From contig OY756958.1 in NCBI GenBank assembly GCA_963580455.1, positions 24,626,501-24,690,500 of the forward strand: DNA of 64,000 bases, read 5' to 3'. The stretch is from Euonymus europaeus. Taxonomy: Eukaryota; Streptophyta; Magnoliopsida; Celastrales; Celastraceae. The notes beneath the pieces are model-generated. The model saw nothing but the letters and a program-made list of their open reading frames with translations. It ran no database searches and was not told the DNA's origin. A program made the position numbers and the translations under genes. Shown here one piece after another: positions 11,445-23,500 of this stretch (the stretch's first letter is position 1; the number at the start of each line of letters is the position of its first letter).

Positions 11445-14442
11445 GGGGAAATTGTAGGCCGGTACATGAAATTGGAAAGTTAGGCAATGAGGTATGGCGC
11501 AAATTTTTTGTTCCACTTTTAGTCATTATTTTTATTGATTTCCGAAACTGACCCTCTCTCACAAAATTCAAATTCATTTGAGGACATTGAAAAACGTGAT
11601 ACCCATGTGTCAGGCGTGATATCCAAAATTATTGTACTTGTCTCACAAAAATTCAAATTTAAATTATATATAAATGCCTCATGATATGTGATATCTCGGT
11701 ATCCCAAAATTCATATTTTATTTGATTGCCTCGTGAATCGTGATTCCATAACAAGCGTGATAGTCCGTTGTGATTAAAATGTAATACCTTTGTGATACAC
11801 TTAGTGATACCCAAAGTCAATTTCAAATTTGTGATACCCAAATTCAATTACAAATTCGTGATACCTAATTACTCATATCCAGTTGAGAAACCTCTCCAAG
11901 CACCAGAACAACACGACTCCTCCGGCAACGATCTCTATGGTAAAATTTTGAAAGTTACGATGTTTAGTCCTATGTGATTGCAGCATTATTTTTGTCACCA
12001 TGTCACGCTTGATAATCTGTGATACGTTTATGATTATATGATACTCATCTAGACCATGTTGAACATAGAGATTTCTTGTAAGAATGCTGCTTCAAATTGA
12101 TGAAAATCTATGATATGCAAATTGTTTTGTGATACCCGAGTGATATCTTTACGATATCCACCAATGTAAAGTAAGAGTATCACATAATCAATACTACTAA
12201 AACAAACTTCCATGTAACCAAAAAATATAACACCAACAAAGTATAAAACTCACCAAAAATACATACATTACAAAAAAAACTAAAAAACAAAGAATCTAAA
12301 GAACAATACGAAAAAGGAAAACACAGTCCGGTATAATCTATGATACTCATCTAAACCATGTTGAACACCAAGATTTCCTCTGAAAATGCTGATTACTTTG
12401 TGATACTTGCGTGATATCTCTATGTGATACATATTTCAAAATATTGTTATGCAAAACTTTGAAAGCTAGGATTGTTAACCAATTTCAAATTCAAATTCAA
12501 ATTGTAAATCATTCAAACTGTAGATGGCAAAATGACGTGATACTCAAAGCCAATTTCAAATTCGTGATGCCTAAATTCAATTACAAATTTATAATACCCA
12601 ATTACTCATGTCCAGTTGATAAACCTCTCAACGCGACTCCTCTGACATCGAGACGCTACTCCTCCGGCAATGATCTTTGTGATGCCTAAACACTGAGAAT
12701 GTTACTTGAAATTGATGCACTAATTGTAGCTTTGTGATACTTTTGTGATACCTCTGTGCTATCTCGATACATTGATGATACCAGTGAAAAGGAAGAAACT
12801 GTAAACATACCACATTATAGGTCTTGAGGTTGTTGGCCATATTGAAGAACTCTCACTGAGTAACAACAAACTGGAAAACATAAGAAAAATATGTGACCCA
12901 CAATTTTATTGAAAGTAGGTTTAAGTTCACTTCAAGGCTGACAAAATCAATCATAGAAACCCAAGTGAAAAAAAGTTATAAGCAATAAGAAAGATAATGA
13001 AGATGACATGTGTCGGCTTATAATGTTTTACTTTCTTCAATCAAGGAATCTTAAGGGTATCACAAAAATACTACTGAAAAAGCCTTCCCTGCAGCCAAAA
13101 AAATAAAACCAGATATCAACAAAACATAAACCTCACAAAAAATACATACAGTACCTTGGAAGACAACTAAAAAATAAAAAAAGACACATCTCAAAGTATC
13201 TTAAAGGTATCAAAAAAACAATAGTACTGAAACAGCCTTTCTGCAAGCAAATCATCGTCAGTTATCACTATTAACACCGTCCGCTATCACTATAGCCAGG
13301 AGATAGTATGAACAAAATCACCAAGGTATTGTGCGAGTATCACATAATAAAAAAATACTGAAAAAACTTTCTTTACAACCAAAAAATAAAAAATCAGCAA
13401 AACATATACCTCCCCAAAAATACATACATACAGTACAGAAAACCTACAGCAAAACATATGCCTCTCCAAAAATACATACATATAGTACAGAAAACCTTAA
13501 AAACAAAGCATTTTAAGAACAATGTGAAGAAGAAAAAAAAATAGAAACCCAAAATCAATCTACTGAAATAAGCTTCCATATAACAAAAAAACATAACACC
13601 AACAAAACATAAAACTTTCAAAAGTACATCACACCCCAACATAACAGGAAATACTTCTAAAGAATTCTTAATCATGAGAAAAACACAGTCCGCCATCACT
13701 ACAAACAACATACAGTATGAACAAAATCACCAAGGTATCATACGAGTATCACACGAGAATAAAAAAAAAAACTAAAAATGTCATCCCTGCAATGAAAAAA
13801 CAAACAATCAACAAAAAATAACTTTGAAAAAAAAATATAGTGTAGAGAACAAAAACTGAATAGATCTTCACCCAAAAAACGAATACTCAACCGATACCTA
13901 CCCAAGATCGACCGCCGACGAAGACACCAAGTTAGATCTAGCCCTCGCGTCGCCGATGGACACTCATTCTCTCTCGACAAAACCAGCAGCTCCACCACCA
14001 ATAACATTACGTACGTGACTCTATATCAATCAAAAAATGAAGACTCAGTTGATACCTACCCAAGACCGAATGCCAACGATGGTGGTCGTAGATCAACCTC
14101 CAAAATCTGAAAAAATGCAACCTAAAACAACCAGCAGCTCCATCTTCAGTAGCACTCCATACTTGGCTCCATATGACCCAGAAAACAAACACCCAACCAA
14201 AGACAACCACAACCCTTCTCTCTCAACAAACCACATATGAAACCCACACAAGCACTGAAGCATTGAAACCACACGAAATAACCACCAATATTCAAAATGA
14301 GGGCAACTTTGTCATTAATTAAAAATATCTACACTTGCAATTACAAAACTGCCCTTTTTTTGACCTCACAGCAAATACACAATCTTATCTGACTTTTTTA
14401 CAAATATGTCAATAAAACTAGACTTAATGGCAATTTCCCCCC
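11445..14442. mobile_element. Candidate non-autonomous DNA transposon with subterminal GTGATAC motifs
   Basis: GGGGAAATTG at 11445 faces CAATTTCCCC ending at 14440 (14442 with extra C), forming short terminal inverted repeats flanked on both sides by AATAAA-type sequence, though no clean target duplication can be fixed. Inside, the heptamer GTGATAC (or GTGATAT/GTGATGC) occurs over 15 times on the plus strand between about 11597 and 12755. From about 12176 to 13750 the reverse complement GTATCAC appears instead. A ~150-bp segment at 11792-11945 is repeated at 12536-12680, and a ~55-bp unit is tandem at 13398-13497. No transposase was seen. Assignment to a superfamily (MULE, CACTA or hAT) is open. 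Confidence 0.5.
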
Positions 14443-14474
14443 AATAAATAAAAGAAAAGACACGAGCCAACTAA

Positions 14475-14930
14475 ACTTATTCTTCAATCAGCCTTGCTGG
14501 TTTCTTACGAACACGTCCACTCTTCCATTGGCGCTTATCTAATGCTTCTTCATATTCAATAGCAACCTGCTGCACTGCATCAATACTTCCATTCCGCTGG
14601 CGTCATCTCCTTTGCCACCGAATCATCCAACTCCTTCGCCTCTCCGACACCTTCTGGACTGAAAAGCAGCTGTAGTACTGCAAAATCTCATCTCGTTCCT
14701 TCAACAGTCCCTCCTGCCGCTTTGACACTATCGTCAATCCGTAATTCAAGATATCACAATCAGACTCGTCTTTTTTTATTTTCTTTCTTCTTCTTGTTCT
14801 TCTCATTCTTTCTATCGTCGTCGCTCGAATCAAATCCCGATCCGTGATCTTTAGGCAACCGAAGGGATAAGAAGTGATGCGAACCGTCGAGTTTAACGGA
14901 TGCCTCATCCTACGCCAACGGCCACCGGAT
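14475..14930 (-). pseudogene. Unrecognised protein-coding remnant
   Basis: A minus-strand open frame of 101 codons (14603-14908) is rich in Arg, Lys and Glu. Just downstream, in another frame, codons read RNGSIDAVQQVAIEYEEALD, then KRQWKSGRVRKKPARLIEE and a stop near 14479. The coding-like composition across a frame change suggests a decayed or captured gene fragment, but I do not recognise the family. It lies directly next to the candidate transposon and could have been carried by it. Confidence 0.3.
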
Positions 14931-15521
14931 CTCGGCGAGTGTGGGTCTTCGTTAGGGATTCTATAATGGATGTTCTCAGGGAAGAGGTTCTCAACGAGAT
15001 CCTGCTAGTCGATTGTAGGGTAAAGGCTGGAGGAAGAGGAGGTGTTGCGGATAGGGGCGTCCGGGTTTGATTGAATCACAGCCCGGCAAAGTTACGTCGT
15101 TTTGGGAGAATTAGGGTTCTGAGACGCCATTTCAGTTTACTTAGAAGTGAAGAAAAAGGAGGATGTTGGCCGGAGATTAGGAAGAGATGGAGAGACGTGG
15201 CGGTATGAGGGAGGGCCCCGCTTGTGGATTGCAATTTTAAGTGTCCTTCACTTCCCGCCAAATTAAGGATGAAAAAGTAATTTACTGCTTATATTCAAAT
15301 TACGTTACTTGGATTAAACATAAAATCACCCTCTAGAACACCCATTGTTCTTATTCCTTCTCCCCACTCCCAGTTCACGTGAATCCCAAAAACAGAGTTA
15401 TCTCCACTCTCGTGCTTTTTCTCTTCCACAATATTAGCTACGTCCGTTCTCGAGATAGGTGTTGGTGAAAGTCCTTCTCCCCTCTTGCCCAAAACGCTGG
15501 ATGTTAATGACTCACAATATA
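14931..15521. other. Gene-free interval
   Basis: Locally GC-richer DNA than its surroundings. Short open frames at 15076-15261 and 15295-15492 on the minus strand carry no recognisable motif and no splice context. I see nothing functional in it. Confidence 0.5.
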
Positions 15522-16854
15522 TTTGGTATAGGGATAAAAATTTAGGAGTATAATTTGTTATTTATGTAAAATGTTACAATGATAATAATAAATATGGAGA
15601 ATAATTGTTACACTTGTTTGGTAAATATGAGTAAAATTTATTCAGATATTCATTACTGTTGTTTGTTATGACTATGTATTATTGGTGTAATATCGTTACC
15701 CTAGGGATAAGGTCAAGGTCATGTAAGGGTCCGAGATCGGACCCAGATCTTGTAGGGGTCCAGGATCGAGTCCATAACAGGTCAGGGTTAGGGATCAGGT
15801 TCGGGTCAAGGATCGGGTCTGGGACAAGTCAAGGTTCAGGATCGAGTCGGAGACAGGTATGGGGGCTCGGGTCATGTAGGGGTTTGGGATCGAACCCAGA
15901 TCTTGATGCGGTTCGAGATTGGGCCCGGAACAGGTCAGGGTTCGAGTCATATAGGGGTCCGAGATCCGACCCTGGTCATGTCGGGATCTAGGATAGAGCA
16001 CGGGACAGGTTCGGGTCATATATGGGTCCGAGATTGTGCCTCAGTCTTGTCGGTGTCCGAGATTAGGCCCGAGTCTTATTGAGGTCTGGGATCGAGCCCG
16101 AGACAAGTCGGTGTCTGGGATCGTGCCCGGGACAAGTCGGGCTCCAAGATCGAGCCAAGTCATGTAAGGGTTCGAGATCGGGCCAGGGACTTATCGAGGT
16201 CCAGGATCAGATCCGGGTAAGGTCAAGGTTTGAGATCGAGTCCGGGTCTGGTCGATTTTTGGGATCGAGCTAGTGTTTTGTCGAGGTCTGGGATCGAGCC
16301 TGGGATAGGTTGGGGTCTAGGATCAAGCCCAGGATAGTTCAAGTTTCGGGATCGAGCCTGGGTCATATGGGGGTTCGAGATCGGTTCCGGGTCTTGTCGA
16401 GGTTTGAGATCAGGCCCGAGTTTTGTCAGGGTCTGGGATCTAGCCCTGGACAGGTCGAGGTTCGGGATCGAGTCCGAACCAAGTCTAGGTCCTGATTATG
16501 CCCGAGTCATGATGGGGATCGAGATCGGCCCGGGTCATCTCAGGTCTCGGTTAGCTGGAGGTACGGGATCGGGCATGGGTTATTTAGGGGTCTGAAAATC
16601 GGCCTGAGTCAAACTATTTCCTTCAAATCCCAAATTAGGAGGGTAATAAAATTCTATTACTTTCTATTACTCATGTCTCTTCACTAGTAAATTTTCATAT
16701 AAAATATAAGGTCAAATTACTAGAGTTCATTACAAGAGTAAAAGTATATTAGTATAACAAACATAAGTAAAAAGTATACTAGTATAACAATCATAAGTAA
16801 AATTGAAATTTAATTACATTTGCAACCATTACACCCTATTACCCTTGTACCAAA
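15522..16854. mobile_element. Terminal-inverted-repeat element enclosing a G-rich minisatellite
   Basis: The left end TTTGGTATAGGGATAA at 15522 matches the reverse complement of the right end (TTTGGTACAAGGGTAA) finishing at 16854. Between them lies about 0.9 kb of G-rich degenerate tandem repeat, with AT-rich arms on each side. No transposase frame was found and no clear target duplication could be fixed, so it is read as a non-autonomous element whose interior is a minisatellite. Confidence 0.55.
15705..16615 (+). repeat. G-rich degenerate minisatellite, unit about 30 bp
   Basis: A repeated unit close to GGGTCCGGGATCGAGCCCGG followed by GTCNTGTC or ACAGGTC recurs with a spacing near 30 bases for about 900 bases, roughly 30 diverged copies. 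Each unit carries the near-palindrome CCGGGATCGAGCCCGG or a variant. The G-rich strand is the plus strand throughout. Open frames of 60-110 codons on both strands are by-products of the composition. Confidence 0.85.
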
Positions 16855-17526
16855 CGCACCAAGTCGTCATTGATCTTCATCTTTCAATTTGGAAAATTTA
16901 TGTTTGTTGTGAGCTTCTTTTGTGCTGAGAGTATCTCAAAAGTGAGATAAATATTGGTAAAGAAGCCGACGTTAAACTTTTATTGGATATTCAACCGCGT
17001 GTTATAAGAGGTTTGTTATTCGATTTATTTTTGCGACATTTTTCTTGTGAATAAAGTACGTTTGCGATTTTTTTTAGTTATGATATAGTGACTTGATTGC
17101 CGTCTCCTAAAATTTCTATTTGAAATTTGTCTCATGTTATGAGAATGAGTGGGGTGGCTAATATTTTTTAATGAGATTTTCTAAGAATGAAAAATACTTA
17201 ATAAGAAAGTGAGGTGCAACTAGTGCTTATCTATTTGGATTCATTGACCAGACTTGGTTCCATGGACCCTGCTTGTTTAAGCCTAACGGATTCAGGCCAA
17301 GTCTAGTTTAAAAATTGAATTGAATGATTCTTTACTAGGCTTCATTTGTTTAAAATGCACACTAGTGGAGTTAATAATTTGATTTGCACAGTAGGGCAAT
17401 TATTATTCATGTTTTTGTGACTAATGGAAGAATGAAATCAAGCAAGCCTAATCGTAGAATACTAGCAAGATAAAAAAAAAATTATTAATCAAAATTACAA
17501 AGATCCCATATATTGAACGACATCAA
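16855..17526. other. AT-rich interval downstream of alpha-mannosidase copy A
   Basis: No gene or strong repeat is visible. The minus-strand mannosidase 3' UTR should start here just below 17527. Homology with the region downstream of copy B ends at about the stop codon, so the 3' UTRs of the two copies differ. Confidence 0.5.
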
Positions 17527-20500
17527 TCAAAATTTTAGCAAGAATGTGCGAATCTCCATGGGACCAAGCTCAACAACAAGAGTTGAGTCATCGACGGGGC
17601 TGCCTCTAACAGGAGAGGGATCATTTCCATTGTCCCCTTCAACTCTCCATTTCAATCTCTTCATCTCTGACTTCTTTTGGTTTGTTGATAAGTTCATTTC
17701 CTTCAGCTCCTTTATCTGGAAGTTCAAACACACAAAACATTCATGATTAGTACCTTCCTTCGATCCATTCCGCAGACACTTTGATAAACGAGCAGCCCAT
17801 AAATTCCGAAAAATGTAGGACTACTCTGGCACGTCTATAGGGAAAGTTAAAACTCAGATTTTATTTTAGTTAAGAAACAATGCATACCGTTTTTCCAGCA
17901 AACATTTTCTTCAGTTCAACTTTGGCTAGTGTTGAATACACAGTATCTTCACCGGCCTATTCGCAGGCATGAAAAATGTGAATGAGAACAAATTAAATCA
18001 AAATATGAGTTTTGCTTCTGAAACAAGTCGATGTATCCATATAGTAAATTCTTTCCGGTCCATTTCATTGAGAATATGAAGATTGTGTGGGATGTGGATT
18101 TACCTCGTATAAATGTGCCAGACGGAGGATCACAGTTCCATCATCCAACTCCTGTAAAACCATGATTAGAGAGAGAGGGGGGGAGAAAGAGAGAAGTAAT
18201 TGGATTGTTGAGCTTAAATTGTCACCTGAAGGGTAATCAAAGCAACATTTAATGGCAAACTGTAGCTCGGATCCATGGTTGTTGCTTTGGTCAGATGAGA
18301 CTGTTTCCACTTGTCTGAATTCTGATGATCAATTGTGTTATTACACAAACACACTCCATAATTGATACAACACATGGTTACAATAGAGCCATACCTCATG
18401 TGTGAAAGCTAAGAGGAGCGGTGAATAAATTTCTTGGCCAGTTGTTCGGCGCCAGCTTGCACCAGCCCCTAACTGGTTGATGTTCATGTAATAATTTCCA
18501 CGAACCTGTGCTCGAAGGGGTCAACTGATTGTGTTAGCGAAAGGAAAAGGCAAGCTGAGACTTTCAGATTTTCAAAGCGAATTGATAAACATGTTTTTCA
18601 AACATTCAATCAGGAAATTGGTATCAGGGATTCTGAAAACATGACCATATAAAAAATCATTATGATGGCTTTCAGGAATAAAGATGCAGACACCGTGTGC
18701 ATAATGGTAAGTTAAAAGTGAAGCGTCCAGAAGCTAAAATATTGTCGTGGACAATAAGCATTCATCCAGAGCTTTAAAACAAAAAAATGCTTGGGTAATA
18801 TAAGATTTTACCGTTATTCCTTCACATATATCTCCAACACAAACACTTTCGTCTAGCGGTTCGCCCACTCCTCTGGAATCATCGAAGATTGTACGCCTTG
18901 TGTAATAAGAGTGGTAATCAGTTCAGCATGCCCATAATTATAGCAAACCCTACTAAGATATTGGAAAACAGAAGGCTTGGAAATTGAACCTATGAAGCAT
19001 CACTTCTACTGCTCCATCTTCTATACTGGCTCCTCCACTGGCACGATCAACCAAGACCGAGAATTCAGATGCCTTATCTTCTATAAAAATTCCAAGATTA
19101 AGCTGGAAAAACAACACAGGATTAATGTTAATTAAGTACAGCAGTAGATTTTTCCAGGATTAATGTTAATTAAGTACAGCAGTAGACTCTATAGGAAAGT
19201 TAGTTGACAATCTCGACCTTTAACAGATTAAATGTACATAGTATTTAAGGAATCAAAATCTAACCACTGTTCAAATATTGTTTGCTTCCAAAAATTGTCC
19301 CCGACCTCGATCATGATTACCATATAAATGTTTTGTGTAGTTTGCTATAGTGTGGGCATGCCTAGGTATCTCTAGAAGACAAATCTAAACCAAGAAAAAT
19401 GTATGCAATGCATGTGCAAAGTATAATTAGTCATCAGTATTGTAGTCTATCTCAAAATTCAAATTACCAGCAACCGCAAGTCTTTGCTTGTTCACAATTC
19501 AAACTCTTGATCTATGAACGAAACAAAAGACCAAGAAATTTCTTAATAGCATTAAAAACACATAAAACCTGATTTAATGCTTTAGACTTGATGCAGTTAA
19601 GAATTGAACGAGGAATCCTTCTAGTACTGAGGAAACGAAAACTAAACCTATGGAATAAAATAACATTCAAGTCTCACCCAGGGCTTTACTAAAACTTTGC
19701 CTTGCAATATTGGATCTATCACAGACAACAGCCAAATAAGATGTATGGACTACATCCATGAAGGGTCTCAACCCCATTGCAAGACCACATCTCGTCTCCC
19801 ATAAAGTCCAATTGATATATACTTAGAAAAAGGATAACAAAAATTACCGGGTAATAGTTTCCAGCAACAGGTTGATTAACCACAAGTGGCCAGTCTGTTC
19901 TATTATCTCGAACCTGTAAAGGGAGAATCAAGAATTCCAAGTTAAAACAAGCAAGCAGCTACCATGACAGAAGTTATTTCCTGTATGTGTGGGAAATTGA
20001 AAAAAAAGAAGGAAATGCACAACTATAGGAGTATAGGGCATGCTCTACAGATCAAGTTTTGCTAAAAATATAAGATCCTTGGTATTATTTTTATTTTTCC
20101 AGTAGCATCTTTGAAATGCAAGACAAGGTTCTAGGAACCAAAGCACTTAGGAGACATAACTCAGGCAATTCACAACATATAAATCTATTTTTGCCTCAAC
20201 AAATTCCCAGCCCCTAAAAGGTACTCAGAGCTACAGATAAAGCTTTCTTGCAAAATCTGCATGGTACCACCAGTTTTCTTCTTACTCAGGCCATTTGAAA
20301 CCAAATGCGTGAGAGATTTAAGTATCATTTGGCAAGGTGGATAACCAAAAGTTTTCAGTCAAGAGAGTTTACCCGCTTCAGAAAATCTCTTCCATTAGAA
20401 TCACTATAAAACACCTTTTCTGTGACCATATTTGCTGACATTCGGGTGATGACTTCTTTGCCGACACCATCTTCCGTAGGAATTGGACCAATCTTCAGAA

Positions 20501-23500
20501 TAGAACTTGTCAGAACAGGTCTACTCAAGTTTAGAGAGATCAAAATTATTTTCTTGGATTTTTTTTAATAATTGGCAGACTAGGTAAGTTACAAAAAGAT
20601 GTTTCTTGATTGACAATTTCTAAAAGTAGTAATTACTTACTGTAAATTCAACTTCAGCATGCTCTTTGTTCCTGTAAAGTCTTGTGACCTACTAAGAAAA
20701 TATAAAGTAACGATTAGCAGAATGGAGACAAAATAAAGTAACACATCGATCAAGACAGAGAAATTCATTAACAACCACTTTTATTTATAATTTCCGTCTT
20801 TTTTGGAACTTGAAGGGCACTCTCAAACATCTAATTTGACGAAGTTCACCAGTTATAGTATATCCATGATGACTATAGGCACCATTCTTAGGTATGAAGT
20901 CTAGAAGTCCAAGTATTAAGTAGCTTATGTATGTAGATTGTAGACTAATATGGTTAATGAGGCAACCAAACAAGCGTACTAGGTATTAGGTAATCACAAA
21001 GCAGAACAGTATAAATAGAACCATAAGTAAACTGGGACCTGGTATATCCATGAATTGAACTGTTGGTGAACCTCATCCACTATTGGTCCACGAATGACCT
21101 TCAAGGGCACCTGCAGATGGTTTAAGATACTTCAGGATCAATAAACTTGAAAGCCAACAAAATCATGTTATATTTTGGGTCTTACTAGGAAAGTAGGAAG
21201 TGCAGGAAGAATGGCACAAGCATGAAATGTAGATGATTGGAGAAAAGAAACTTGAGAAGTCAACTTTACTTGCTCAATAAAGCGCTAGACTCGGCTATCT
21301 GACAGTTTTACTCTTACTTTTATTTTTTGAGTTTTATACATCAATGAGTACATGAAAAGAGAACAAAAAAGACAAAACTTACCGATCTTGAAACAATATG
21401 TGGAGGGGATCCATCAGGCCGGAAGATATATGCACCAGAATCCTGGAAGGCAGATGATACAATTTGCATATCAACTGATACTATAACCTCAAATTCATGT
21501 ATATGGTCCTACTCTAAGTAAAATATTTGCATACCTGATCAGGGGAGCTTGAAGAACCATACCAGAAATAGCTTTGCTGTACGGGTACATCAACCTGCCA
21601 AAAAGGGAATCAACTATTTACTACTCCTGGACTGTTCTATTTCACAGGATCCTTGATGCAACATCAGTAGTTTTGAACGTGTCCTTTTTACTTACAGCAA
21701 ATCCAGGATAGCTTAGACAAACAGGCAAAAATGTTTAAGAATAAACAAGTAACCCATCATAGAAAACCAAATATAGGCAAGTCACACATTAAACATCTTC
21801 GCTCATTAACACAGGCAGCACAACTTTGCAGAGGGGCTGTGAAACTGTTATCATTCAAATATTTAAGCTCTGAAGAAAAACAAGAACAGAAAGGACTTTA
21901 TTCAGTTTTTTAAGGAACTACATTAATCATAGAAGCCGGGAATCTTGTTCTTAAACATGTTATTTAAAAGAAGTTCATGAAACACATTTAAGAACATGTA
22001 TAAATAGATCAAAATGTCAATTATGTTAAGTCCTGATGATATGAAACCAGAAGACATTCCAAAAAATAGTCAACATATCATTCTCGACACCCCAGTTCGA
22101 AAAAAATCTTCACCAAATGTGAAATAGCTTACCCCAGATCTTGAATTATACATTCGTTTTAGTTGGCCAGTGATTGAAGAAAACGACATCTTCAAATTTC
22201 CAGGTCCAACTTCAATGGTATCATTTTTTAGGCTGTCCATCATAGAGAAAGAACCTTTTCTTCTGTTTTCTGCATGACGGGGGAAACAACACATCACTAA
22301 CTTTAAAAAAAAAGGGATTTCTTGTGCTTTTCCTTCAGCAGGTAGAAGAAAATTTGTGAATAAGATTCATAAGAATGTATACTAGGTAATTAGAATTCTT
22401 CCCACGATGAAATAACTAATACTTGATAGATAAGTATATAAACAGCTAAGGCTAGGACAGGGTGAAAAGAAAGGAAACTGGGAATGTACCTTTCCCAACA
22501 GGCTTAGAAATGAAGTAGGTAGTCCAGCCCAGTGGTGGAACAGATACTTGAAAGAGAAGCCAATATTTAGGAACGAGATTTGATGTTAGCCCCAAGTAAG
22601 CCTTCAAATAGAAATTTCTTAAGTTGCTTGTGACATTATCCAAATCTGTATACTGAGTTTCAATGGTATTTCCTGAGGAGTCTTCAACAAGAAGGTTGGT
22701 ATCATTCACCTGGTACACATTATCAGTACCACTTACATCAGAGCATTCCATCTCCCCATTTGGATATGCGCAAGTCAATAATAATTTTTTTTAAAGAAAA
22801 CAAACGAGAAAGTTCTGCACTACAATAACTGAATAAAATGACATAAACTCACTGGTATCCTAACAATGTCGGTGCGGTTCCATCCAAGAGGGTTATACAG
22901 CACTACAACCTGAAAGCAACGACCTATAACTCATCAGAACACCCAAAAAACTATTATTCATGAAAGATAGAGAAATGTATAGATATTACCAAACTCTTCC
23001 CTTCAGGAATTTCTTCCTCTGATGGAGGACAGTAACTGATATTTAGCAATTGGCACTGTTCAAACATAGGGAGAAGAAAAAAAGTGAAAAGGGAGTATCA
23101 GGGCAGGGCAGGGCAGGGCAGCACAACTTATTTTATAAAATTTTAGACATTTCACTAACCATGGCAACAAACCAAATCAGAAATGAAATAAATAAGCAAA
23201 GAAGACCCTTAAATAAGTCCCCAAAGCAGCAGCAATGCAAGAAACTATAAATTGGGTTATGCACCTACGATAAAGTGATAGATAATTTCTTTACAAGGTA
23301 TCTGTTAACCAATTAATGAATGTGTAGGCATCATGTTAGTGACCACCGACCAACAAACGAATTTTGAATAGATTTCCTGTAAAGAAACACTCGTACTACT
23401 GATTCAGATGATGAAAGAGCTGTTGTACCTGGCTAAAGTTCAGAGTGGGTCCAACACATTGACCTTTTGATTGATTATTGACTAAGCATGACAGAGCAAA

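Noticed and set aside
13231..13500. Short regularly spaced repeats that could suggest a CRISPR-like array
   Set aside because: This is a two-copy 55-bp tandem repeat in a plant transposon region. Repeat and spacer structure is absent.
15659..16595. Open frames of 60-110 codons on both strands across the G-rich repeat
   Set aside because: They arise because the repeat lacks stop codons in some frames. Overlapping frames exist on both strands, the unit length is not constant in codons, and there is no homology.
19441..19530. tRNA-like B-box (AGAGTTTGAATT, minus strand) in mannosidase intron 22, also at 33665-33740 in copy B
   Set aside because: Presence in both copies suggests an old SINE, but only the B-box region is recognisable, so it was not listed as a feature.
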